Assembly (NCBI GenBank): GCA_040285825.1
Contig: JAUPSS010000011.1
Coordinates: 62,001-126,000 of the forward strand
Direction: 5' to 3'
Length of the DNA: 64,000 nt
Origin: Eukaryota sp. TZLM1-RC
Taxonomy: Eukaryota; Metamonada: BaSk clade
Made by a program: the position numbers and the translations under genes. The first letter of the stretch is position 1; each line of letters opens with the position of its first letter. Under the pieces are notes generated by a model. The model had not been told where the DNA came from and made no database searches. It saw only the letters and a program-made list of their open reading frames with translations. Of the stretch, positions 28,505-38,259 are shown one piece after another.

Positions 28505-31054
28505 TTGTGCTTACGTGGTCGTTATGGTGCCGCAAAGCAGTCTTTGTTTTCCTCTTCTTTGGCTGATGCAAACTCTGATACCCTTGAAAAACTTCAAAAG
28601 TTGCATCCTCAAGAAAATTTCAAGTGCAGCAAGCCTGAAGTGTGTCCTTTTTGGATTGAAAATCCTATTACTGCAATTGAAGTTCTTAAAGCTATTCAAA
28701 AATTGCCAAAGGGGAAAGCAGCAGGCCCATCTGGAATTTCTTTTGATCTGTTAAAAATAGCGTGTTCCAGTGCTCCCGAAATTGCTGATGATCTAGCCCA
28801 CTATTTTCAACAATTGATTGTTTTGAAAATTAATCCTCCATTTGAATTACTCGCAGCACGTCTGATTGCTTTAGTAAAGCCTGGAAACGGAATCAAACCT
28901 GATGGAATACGCCCAATTGCTGTTGGTGAATCTCTTTCTCGTTTGCTAGCATCAATTGTCTTCGATCGTGTCAAAGACAAAGCTTCTACATTTTTGAATC
29001 CTCATCAATTTGGAATCAAAACAATTGATGGTGCTTCTGTTGCTGCTATTGCTTCTAATACCTTTTTTAATGCAGAGGAAAATAATTTTATTTTTAATCT
29101 CGACTTTAAAAATGCTTTTAATTCTGTAAAGCGAGAAGCAATTTTTGAAGTTATTAAATCTGATTTTCCTGAGCTATCGAGTTTTTTCTACCATTTTTAT
29201 GGGAAAGAATCAGATTTAATTTTTAATTCATTTGGTCTTAAATCATCTTCTGGAGTGAAGCAGGGAGATCCTTTAGGCCCGTTATTGTTTTGTTTAGCTA
29301 TTCACAAAACTTTAAATATCATTAAGCAAAAATACCCTTCTATAAAAATAGTTGCTTATATGGATGATATATCCTTGATTGGTTCATTTGATTTACTAGA
29401 ATTGGTTGCTCAAGAAATTGCTGATTCATATGAAAATATTGGGCTTCATCTTAATGCCAGCAAATGTCTTCTGATTGGCTCTTCTGCTCAAGACCTAGTG
29501 ATAAACGATTCTATTGTCCCTTTTACTAATTATAGTAGTGATGCTTTTAAGTTCCTTGGTTGTTGGTTAGGAAACGTGCCTCAAATTCAGAATGAATTGC
29601 AAGTTATTTTGGAAAAAATGAAAATTGAACTTGAATCAATTTCTTCTTTAGATATAGAAAAACATATTAAATTTTTCATGCTTAAAATTTGCTACACTGG
29701 GAGAATAACCCACATTTTGAGATCTTGTGCTCCTTCCATAGCATTAGATTTTTGTCGTTCATTTAATTCATTGAGAACAGAATTTTTTGCTGATTTATTG
29801 GATGTAGAACCAGGAATGTTGAAAAGTCACTTATTTTCTTCAGCAAATTTAGGTGGTATTGGATTTACTAAATCTTCAATTTTGTGTCAATCAGCATTCT
29901 TGGGTGGAGGCAAAAATTTTATTTATGAATTTTCTCGTAGATTTCCTGATGATTCTCATCTGTTAGTTCCCAATTGCAGTCCCTATTTGTATGAGTTATC
30001 TTGTGAACTTGAAAAATTGCCACCACAAATTTGGACCAAATGTTTTCCTCAATCAATTCAAGAAATTCCAAACCGATCTCTTTTTAATTTACAGTTTTGC
30101 TGTAAAAAGCTTCAACAAAAATTGTCAAAGATTTTTGAAAGCTTGGATTTTGATGTTAGTCTTGGCTTGGCCAAGAAAAAGAATCCCGCTTTTGCAAATC
30201 TTTTACAAGATATGTGTGACAGTACTTCTTCTGCCTTAGTAACAACAATTCCACAAGTTTATGGTACTCTCTTATCCGATTCTGCTTGGACTCTGAATAT
30301 GAGATTTCGTTCCTTTATCTGGCCTGATAATTTACCTCATAATTTAATTTGTAAATGTTCTCAAATCAAATTACCAGACATTGCTATGGATAATCATTCA
30401 GAAATTTTTTCTGCCAAAAAAACCTTGCTTCGTTGGTTCTTAAACTTATCAACCCATTGTTTTTTTAATGACAATTTGATGCAGTTTGCTTTACATGTTT
30501 TAAAAAGTAGATTAAATTATTTTGATTTACCATTTCCCACTGTTCCAGATGAAACAGTAATTGATGTACTCAATGAACTTTCACCAAGATGGAGAGAAAT
30601 TGTCATCAGGGAAAATGGCTTTTACCTTTTAGATACTTTGGTTTTTGCCAAAAAAAAATTTAAAATACCCTACGGACATGGATTAGGCAATCTGGTGTAT
30701 AAAATGATAAATGAAAAGAAAATCAAACTTCATCAGGAATTTTCCCATATTTTGCCAATTGATTGTTTAGCTACTTCTCCTCTGATAGAAAATTCGATTC
30801 AATATGGGCTTTCTGATTGTATCCTTTGTCTGAAACTATTTGTGCTGTTTCAGAAAAACAAATATATTTTATCATCTTATAAAACCATTCGAGCAACCGT
30901 CATCTCAATAGTGAAACATTCAAATGTGATGAAATTGAGAGAAACTGCTGTAAAATTTCAACAGTTACGTATTCACACCACATGTTGCTTAAAACTGTAT
31001 TTACCGTCTTGTTTTGAACGTAATTTTATACCACCACGAATATCTGCCCAATGA
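28505..31054 (+). CDS. Family D reverse transcriptase, chimeric C-terminus
   Basis: About 849 codons open; the frame is continuous upstream to about 28463, and the TTG at 28505 is not a true start. Blocks: GRYGAAKQSLFSSSLAD, then KGKAAGPSGISFDLL (RT motif 1), FNLDFKNAFNSV (motif A, catalytic Asp), GVKQGDPLGPLLF (motif B) and YMDDISLIG (motif C, both Asp present). The post-palm region and the start of the CCHC finger (LICKCSQ, about residue 620) follow. There the homology to families A, C and E stops. The remaining 225 or so residues (LPDIAMDNHSEIF onward) are unrelated, so the endonuclease is missing. The ORF is open but probably cannot do endonuclease-primed transposition by itself. Confidence 0.85.
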   Translation: MCLRGRYGAAKQSLFSSSLADANSDTLEKLQKLHPQENFKCSKPEVCPFWIENPITAIEVLKAIQKLPKGKAAGPSGISFDLLKIACSSAPEIADDLAHYFQQLIVLKINPPFELLAARLIALVKPGNGIKPDGIRPIAVGESLSRLLASIVFDRVKDKASTFLNPHQFGIKTIDGASVAAIASNTFFNAEENNFIFNLDFKNAFNSVKREAIFEVIKSDFPELSSFFYHFYGKESDLIFNSFGLKSSSGVKQGDPLGPLLFCLAIHKTLNIIKQKYPSIKIVAYMDDISLIGSFDLLELVAQEIADSYENIGLHLNASKCLLIGSSAQDLVINDSIVPFTNYSSDAFKFLGCWLGNVPQIQNELQVILEKMKIELESISSLDIEKHIKFFMLKICYTGRITHILRSCAPSIALDFCRSFNSLRTEFFADLLDVEPGMLKSHLFSSANLGGIGFTKSSILCQSAFLGGGKNFIYEFSRRFPDDSHLLVPNCSPYLYELSCELEKLPPQIWTKCFPQSIQEIPNRSLFNLQFCCKKLQQKLSKIFESLDFDVSLGLAKKKNPAFANLLQDMCDSTSSALVTTIPQVYGTLLSDSAWTLNMRFRSFIWPDNLPHNLICKCSQIKLPDIAMDNHSEIFSAKKTLLRWFLNLSTHCFFNDNLMQFALHVLKSRLNYFDLPFPTVPDETVIDVLNELSPRWREIVIRENGFYLLDTLVFAKKKFKIPYGHGLGNLVYKMINEKKIKLHQEFSHILPIDCLATSPLIENSIQYGLSDCILCLKLFVLFQKNKYILSSYKTIRATVISIVKHSNVMKLRETAVKFQQLRIHTTCCLKLYLPSCFERNFIPPRISAQ

Positions 31055-31067
31055 TACGAATCATTAA

Positions 31068-33074
31068 TGGCCAGAATTCGTTATATTTCAGCTGAGTATT
31101 ATGGGCAAGAAATGGTGAAACCAAAAAGTGCATTTCCAGAGGATTTTGAAAACTTTGTTTATGGTGAAGGAGATTATAGACTATCGACTATCTTTGAACA
31201 ACAAAAGTTGAACAAAACTATAAGTTATGTGACCATTTGAGATACAGACCTGAGTTTTTTCCACGATTAACAACTGATGGATTTAGTAGACCACCTGAGA
31301 AAATGGTCCCAGTAATTTTTGCCAATTATGAGAATAATTGGAAATTCAATTATGAATAACATATAAATCGATTTATTAATGCCTTTTTTGACAAACCAGA
31401 TGTGGAAAATTTGTTAGCAGAAATTCACGAGCTGGGTGGGTATGCAATGCCATTATCTACTATAATTTCACTATATAGATTTAGGCTTCGTCAATTCAAA
31501 AACTTGTTTTTAGTTGATGATAGAGATTGCTTGAGTTCCTTGTTTCATCATCCTGAAAATATTTCTGACCTTCTGCATGATGAATTCTTCGATTTATGTG
31601 AACAACATGATATAAGAAATAATGAACTTAGAGACATATTTGAAGGTCTTATTGAGCCATTCACTTGCCAAATTGAGAATTTGGTCACTTACGAGAATTT
31701 AGTTGATAATATATTTCCAGTGGATATTCATTTTCTTGCAGACGCTGTTGAAAAAAATCCTCAATTATTCCTAAAACCAGCAATTACAATTGCCCGATAT
31801 ATCTCCAGTAGAGGGAAGAAACCTTATCATATTTCTCCTGTTTCAACCACTGTAGGTCCTGGATATTTTCCCATTGATACAAGAACACTATGGACAATTA
31901 TTAGACAAACATTGATGGACGATTTGTTGCCTGATCAGAGATTAAAAATGGTCAATACACAAGCTCAAATTACGAAATTCAAACCACCTGAGCAATTTGA
32001 ATTTTCGTCTAATATTCTCGATTTAAATCAACCAATGCTCAAACACAAGAGCTATAAATTCAACAACATTATCCACACAGATGGATTAAATGATGCAGTA
32101 GAATTTGTTTGTCGGGATTTACAAGGCCAGAAATGTAAGCCAGACAACAAGGCTAGTATTTCTGATTTATATATTCATGATGTTGATGTTGATGCTTTTC
32201 AAGACAAACGAATTGTTGTTTGTGATCCTGGAACACGTGATTTATTGTATTTTGGGAGTAAAAAACGGATCAAGAATTAGCCATGGTGCCTGAACATGAA
32301 ACTGAACAGCAAAGAAATAGTCGGGTGATGAATCAAGACAAGAAGTACAAATGGTTGAGAATGACTCAGATGTCCTGGTCTTTGAAAAGTAGAATGAATG
32401 AAAAACAGAAACGATGGGCGACAAAGTATACTGAAGTAGATTACGTCAGGAACCAAATCATAGAGTCTAACGAAATGACAATTGAAGTTGCAAACACCGA
32501 ATTATCCGCATTTGATGCCAATTCAGCAACTTTTATAGATTTTTCCAATTTTGTGATTGCCAAACTTCGGCAAGTTTTTTTGACAATTGACTTTTACAAT
32601 CTTGACTTGTGGAGCATTCATAAAATGCAAGTTTTTATTCACAAGCAAAAGACTGAAAGTTGGTTGTTAAAAAGCCTTGTTCAGAATTTTGGCAACCCGA
32701 AAGACACTTTAATACTAATGGGTGATTATGGCAAATAACGTTCCAGGAATTTGAAACACCAGAGACCTACTCGAGGAATTGGATGGATTCAATTTCTGAA
32801 AAGGAATGGATTTGAAGTATTGATGATTAATGAAGCTTTCACTTCAGTAAAATGTCCTGTTTGTTTTGAAAAGGTTGCTACGTTTTTGAAAGTGGCAAAT
32901 CCCAGATTATATAAAAGAGAAAAGACTTCTGTTACTACATGTCATGGTTTATTAGCTTGTAATAGTGAGAGTTGCAAATTCAGTAACAAAGGCTCAACAA
33001 AGCTGTTCAATAGAAATACGTTGGCTTGTCTGAATTTGTTTGCAATTGCTGAAACGAGGATGAGTGGCAATTAA
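31068..33074 (+). pseudogene. Fanzor lineage F3, copy F3a (nearly full length)
   Basis: Plus-strand Fanzor-type gene in four pieces. The N-terminal part (31068-31372) has DFENFVYGEGDYRL and FANYENNWKFNYE, with breaks. 31402-32280 is helical, with NNIIHTDGLNDAVEF and RuvC-I VVCDPGTRDLLYF at the end. 32283-32738 ends in LMGDYGK at a TAA. 32751-33074 has RuvC-II in LMINEAFTSVKCPVC, the second cysteine pair, and RuvC-III as FNRNTLACLN. A one-base shift in an A-run near 32260 and one in-frame TAA (32736-32738) break it. At RuvC-III the expected RD is RN, so the third catalytic Asp is gone. Guide-RNA-directed cleavage is the family role; this copy is inactive. Confidence 0.85.
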
Positions 33075-33225
33075 AGGCCTCAGTATCCGTGTAGTAGATA
33101 GTTTTTGTAATTATTCCACACGAAAATTGAGCGTGTATTATGGGAATTTCAAATGAATAAAATGGATCAATTCAAAAAAAATTCGAAAATTCTCAGTTTT
33201 TGCTCCTCACTCTATCAACCTTAAA

Positions 33226-34022
33226 ATGGAAGAAGCTCAGGTTCATAAAGTCTTCATTGGTACGTATCTGCTTTAAACTTGTTGATCTTAGGGGATATTC
33301 CAGAAAATCTCACGGTCAGTGACCTTAATGATAAGCTCAAGGCTTATGACGGTGTCGAAATTACAGTGCTCCGCAGTAGTAACCCTCGTGGTAAACCATT
33401 TACTATCGTATCAGTACCCTCTGCAGAGGCAAAGGAAAAAATGAAGACTGAACTCAATGGTCACCAATGGGGTGAAAAAATCCTGACCGTCGACGATGCC
33501 CGCCCTCCCCGTCCTCGCCGCAGTGTGCCTAACAAACGTCAATTCAATAGGCGCCGTCAATCAACACCCCAAGAAGGCTCCCAAACGGAAACACCTGAAG
33601 CCCCTTCAGAAAACAGAAAGCAAGTCAGAAAACCTGGTCGTAATACCTTCTTCCAAACTTTGTACAAGAGACGTATGGAAAGAATTCGTGCATCCGATAA
33701 GCCAAAAACTCAAAAGACTCCTAATGATGGTACATCCATCTTTATTCAGAATCTCCCATGGTCCTTCACGGAAGAAGCAATTCAATCGTGGGTAGAATCA
33801 CATAAGCTTTCAGTGGAACATGTTAAACTTTTGACTCTCCGTTATTTCGACCGAAGACTCCAAGCATTTGTCACCAAATCAATGGGTAAAGGCTTCTTAA
33901 AGTTCAAAACCGTTGAAGAAGCTAAAGATTTCCTCGAAAATTATAATAAAAAGGACATTGGAGGAAGAATGCTTTTTGCCAGCTTGGCCAGATCTGGACC
34001 CCGAGTTCCTATTGAAGCCTAA
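33226..34022 (+). CDS. Two-RRM RNA-binding protein, one 32-nt intron
   Basis: 254 residues from exons 33226-33259 and 33292-34022. The first exon encodes MEEAQVHKVFI and the intron (GTACGT...TTAG) splits the first RRM strand, giving KVFIGDIPENLT (RNP2). RRM1 covers residues about 8-80. A basic, Pro/Arg-rich linker follows (RPPRPRRSVPNKR). RRM2 covers about 165-250, with SIFIQNLPWSFTEEAIQ as RNP2 and KGFLKFKTVEEA as RNP1. Such proteins bind RNA in nucleolar, splicing or translation roles; the exact orthologue is not clear. It starts only 150 bp after the Fanzor F3a stop. TAATAAAT about 30 nt after the stop is a likely polyadenylation signal. Confidence 0.9.
33260..33291 (+). other. 32-nt spliceosomal intron in the RRM gene
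   Basis: GTACGT...TTAG, phase 1. Removal rebuilds the conserved VFIGDIP RNP2 strand. Confidence 0.92.
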
Positions 34023-34525
34023 ATATGTTATAAGTATACTATCTATTCTGTAATAAATTGTGATTAGTTATTCGTTTTAGAAACAGGTGTTATTCATCCA
34101 ACAACATTGGGAACGGAACAGTTCAACAATGTGATATTTGTTGACTGAAGATATAATGTACATGATCATAGCATATATAATACAAGAACATTTTTAGTAG
34201 AGATGGACCAAACTACGAACTAGGCTTGACCGTGATTCGTTCATTCATTTTTTTCAGTCTGGAGTCTCCTAAGTAAAGAGTAGTCTAATCCGTAGTTGGT
34301 TCAAGTGCAACTAGTCTAGTCCATAGTTCGCCTGTTTATACTTGGTAGCTAGAACTTGATTAGTCATTAATGTTAGTTTATCAGTTTTTCTGTAGAACAT
34401 GAGTAAATTTAAGTATGTTATCCAACTTTAGTGTGGTATGTTTAAAATAAAATCAGTATTTTTTATTATGTTGATTGGGTAGAAAATGTGACTAAGAATT
34501 AGTTTCCCTATCACAGCAAGGAGGG
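34023..34525. other. Intergenic between the RRM gene and hAT1
   Basis: No gene. Two related short stretches (GACCAAACTACGAACTAG near 34207 and GTCTAGTCCATAGTTCG near 34314) hint at a decayed inverted repeat that might belong to the hAT element, but the match is weak. Confidence 0.3.
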
Positions 34526-35216
34526 TTGATGTTGATTGGAAAGAAGACTACTAAATTAGTAGTCTTTTTTACAAATGTTAAAGCTTCCATTGATAATCAA
34601 ATTCCTGCTGTAATCAACGAAGCTACACGGGAAAAATGTGTGAAGTTTTCCGGGAAAATTACTCAGAACTTATTTATGACTTTTATGCTTGTTTGGCGTC
34701 CATTCTTGATCCAAGAATTATAACCAGTGTTTAACCTGTATCAAATGTAGAATTAAAAAAATACATCAATGGAATTCGTACACTAATTTCGTCTTCAAGA
34801 GACATTGACCTATCTGAAGATGTTGCATTACAGATTAACGAACAGGTGTCCTGAAAAAGTAGAAACATGTCCCATTTTGAAAAAGTTTTCAACCGCAAAA
34901 GGAATTGCAACAGGGAATTAGTGCATGTTGATGAACTTGACAAATATTTATCTGAAGGAACAGTTCATTTGACTACTGATCCTATTGAATGGTGAAGAGA
35001 CAACGAGGGTGCTTTTCCAAAATTATTTCCTCTGGCTTTGAGTTTTCTAGCAGGCCCAGCAACAACAGTTCCTTGTGAATCCTTCTTTTCAGTCACTGGC
35101 TCCATTTAAACATCCAAACGTACCAAAATGTCATCACTTTTATTAGAAAACTTATTTGAGTTGAAGGTATGGTTAAAAAACGATCAAATCAAAATACTTG
35201 AAACACTGAAGTAAAA
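34526..35216 (+). pseudogene. hAT-family transposase C-terminal remnant, hAT1
   Basis: Plus-strand fragments of a hAT transposase. ASILDPRI, the LDPR box before the last helices, is near 34690-34720. The hAT dimerisation region then reads DELDKYLSEG, DPIEW, FPKLFPLALSFLAGPATT, VPCESFFSV and LLENLFELKVWL, ending at about 35212. At least three in-frame stops and a frameshift are present. Only the last third of the protein is preserved. Confidence 0.85.
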
Positions 35217-36452
35217 TAATGTAGTCGAATTAGTTTTTTATATATTTAATTGTCAGCAAAATGATTTTACACCTACATAAGACATACTTTGATGTATTAA
35301 TGAATAACAAACTAATTTGTCCAATTACTAAAAATTTCTATTGCTTCAAGAGTGTCATGGTTGTTGTCCAATAACGAAATTTAGAACGAATGAATTGATA
35401 AGGGAATTGGTGATATTGTATTGTCAAAACGTGTTTCAGGAACTTTATCAAAGTCAAAAAGAAGACTTAGAGGGAAGATCTTTATTCACTTTATCAATTT
35501 CCGATAAATCTCAAGTCACAACTTCAGTTGAGGAGATTCATCTGAAACTCAGGAAGATGAAGTGGATGTGAAGGCGGGGGAGCACCAGAGGGAGGACGGA
35601 CAGGGCGTGTAGCTGGAGGGGGTGGCACAGCAAAAGTTGTTGGTGCAGCTTGGCATGGACGATCTGCAATAGACTCGAGTTTAGACTCAAGAAAAACCAG
35701 TAGTGCCTGAACAGACTGTCTTTTGTTAGTTCACCCCGCTAGTCTTTTTATGGGATCCAATGTTTTATAGTCAATGTTTGAGCGGACTGAACGAAACTTA
35801 TAATCTCTATAATAAAAAAACCAACAGTTTCACTGGCAAACTTAGATATAGTTGAACGAGGAGCAAAAGGTTCTTCGTTAAAGAGGAAAAAAAATAAAAA
35901 TGAATTAACGGGTGTTGTGACTTCCCTTGGTAACATGTTTGTACTGAACAGAGGAATTAAATTGTGAAACTTTATACGAACTATCATATATGAAAAACAC
36001 CCTAGATTGATCAAACAACTGCTGTAACTTACCAAAACTTCGACAGATTTCGCATCAAATTGCTGTTTTTAAAAAAGAGAAGCATTAAAACAGGTCCAGT
36101 ATTCATTATAAATGTGTTTATTTATCAGTTTGTCTACGTTTTATTGAGTTGTGGGTGTAAAAAGTTGAAAATAGAATAATTTTTGAAAGTAACTGAAACT
36201 CAAAAATTAATCATTTCTGATTGTCTCTGCACTTTCTACTTCCAGTGAGGACTATGAAGTCATGAGCACGTGCCTGTTCTCTTCATCAGTTCTTTGAGCA
36301 GCCAGTATGTGACTATGTTGATGGACAGCTGACCAAGGTGACCTTTATGACTCACCTGGGCAGTTTGCAGGCCAGAGTGTTTTCTGTGCGCTTCCCTGAA
36401 GACAGTCATTTCCTTAATCAGCATCAATTCAAAAATCCAGTGTCTTGACTTT
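35217..36452. other. Mostly non-coding; one GC-rich proline-rich patch
   Basis: No clear gene. On the minus strand, about 35535-35710, an open stretch of some 60 codons encodes a proline-rich segment (TTFAVPPPPATRPVRPP, then GAPPPSHPL) in DNA much richer in G+C than its surroundings. It could be a stray exon or an element fragment. Confidence 0.3.
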
Positions 36453-38023
36453 GTGGCGGTCTCTGAGCCAAGAGTCAGACATCCATTCAAGAGACCTGGC
36501 AAAGGCAACGTGTATGAGAAGCTCAAGCGATTCTCCACATCATGGCCGTTTGCTGACCTGTTCTTATCAAGAACAGGTCGTAATCATGCACTACCCACTA
36601 TTGAAACTCTACAACAACTAGTGGATGCAAAATTCCGTCAGCTGCAAGGCAACTACCAGCAGCTCCTTGATCATGGTTTTGTGTCTTGAAAGCTCAACTT
36701 CTTTCGCTCGTATACAGTCGTTCATAACTGCCATTCACACACCACTTATGCTGGCTCTGTACTTCACAACAACACGAACTTTCAGGAACATCTTCTTTCT
36801 TGGTTGAACACAGACCATACATTGGATATCAATCCATCTAACTTTTTGGTTGGTAATCTGCAAAGGTACAATACTCTTCTTTCTTCCTGAAGAGGCATCT
36901 TCCGCTGCGGATTAGCAATCTAAAACCACTTCGAGTAAGCCTTTCCTCATACGTTCAGACGCCAGAGATTCATCCATATCGCTAGTTTGAAGCCTGCTTT
37001 TGTCCCCTTTTCCACATGGGTTCTCAACCATTTTATCTCCAAAAACACATCACAAACAATTTTGAAAACCCTTATTTATGATTTAAAACAAAAGCCAATG
37101 ACTACACCATGTCTTCTAATGGTGATAGTTTCCGTATAACTTTCACAACCCACCCAAAAGCAACACGAGTGAGATTGTCTGGAGAAGCCTTGGAACTTCC
37201 AGAGGGGAACTTGATTACTATGAAACCACTCGGAATAGAAAACATACCCTGCAAGCCAAGGTTGAACGGCCATGATCTCTCCAGAAACCTAAAGCTACTG
37301 AGTGGCAGGCCCTGATGACGATACGGAAATGGTGTTCTGGGCCATCGAACCCAACCACTCAAATCTATGTGGTTCCAGTATTGGAACACGTTCAGGGCCG
37401 ACCGTATCGAATATCTTCCTGGCACCAAAGCAACGAAAATCAATCACTCCGCTTCACTGACCCACTCATCAATAGATGTTTATGACGTGCAGAAATTGAC
37501 CATTATCTGCTTGAAATATCAACTACCGGTGACTATAAGGATTATGAAGGTAATAACGTAAGACGAATTTCGGATTGCTCGAAAAGCATTGAGGAAAAAC
37601 ACATTTGACTTCTTGAAGAAAACAGAAAAGATTCAGCTCAATTATCAACAAAGTGAAAAAATTTGCAAACGGTGGAGAAGTAAAGGTATGGTTTGGCAAT
37701 GGAGGTGATGGTCCATCACGTCAAAAAGTAAAAACTCCACGTAAAGCGTTTCTCAAGTTGTTACAATGTTCATTTGCTAATGTGAAGATCGGAGATGAAA
37801 AAACGACATCTGCAAAGGTGAACTGCTGCAAGATGCTACACCAAAAGATCTATCGAGAAGTTGATGGTGAAGTTAAAGTTCACAACGCCTATTTCAGTTG
37901 TCCGGAATGTAATCAAGTTTGGTCTAGAGACATTTCTGCATCACTAAATCAGCTAGAAATTGCAATTAGTGAGCACTACCATGGAACAAGACCAGAAGCG
38001 TTCCAGAGACCACAAAGAAACTA
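36453..38023 (+). pseudogene. Fanzor lineage F2, copy F2a
   Basis: Plus-strand Fanzor remnant in several frames. The N-terminal part (36453-36890) includes RHPFKRPGKGNVYEKLKRF and NNTNFQEHLLSWL. RuvC-I near 37340 reads FWAIEPNHSNLCG, with Glu where F2b has the catalytic Asp. The last frame (37653-38023) is intact. It holds VWFGNGGDGPSRQ, then RuvC-II GDEKTTSAKVNCC with the Glu and first cysteines, then the second cysteine pair CPEC, and RuvC-III SRDISASLN with its Asp. Frameshifts and stops separate the parts. F2 differs strongly from F1 and F3 in sequence and in the zinc-finger region. Confidence 0.8.
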
Positions 38024-38259
38024 GCTTCAAAGCTACGTATTGTTCTAGAGGAGAAATGGGCTCACTGAGATTGGTGGCCAATTATTCGAGGATTCTAGAA
38101 TGTCTGTGGACGATCTCACCAAGAATGAAAGTTCTTGGAGAAAGTCTGAATGATGCTTGACAAAAACATGCATTTTTTGAGTTGCCACAGAAAAGGAATA
38201 AGTAATACAATTCACCTAAATCACTCAGGCGCAAACCCATCTAAGAGCAACCCCATTTT

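Larger units (their letters stand above)
27540..31054 (+). mobile_element. Non-LTR retrotransposon family D, copy D1, most complete RT in the window
   Basis: Holds an ORF1-like zinc-knuckle region and a long RT ORF on the plus strand. The left end abuts the truncated end of family C copy C1. The right end is unusual: the RT ORF runs in frame into about 225 residues that are not part of the family and is followed at once by Fanzor F3a. Confidence 0.75.
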
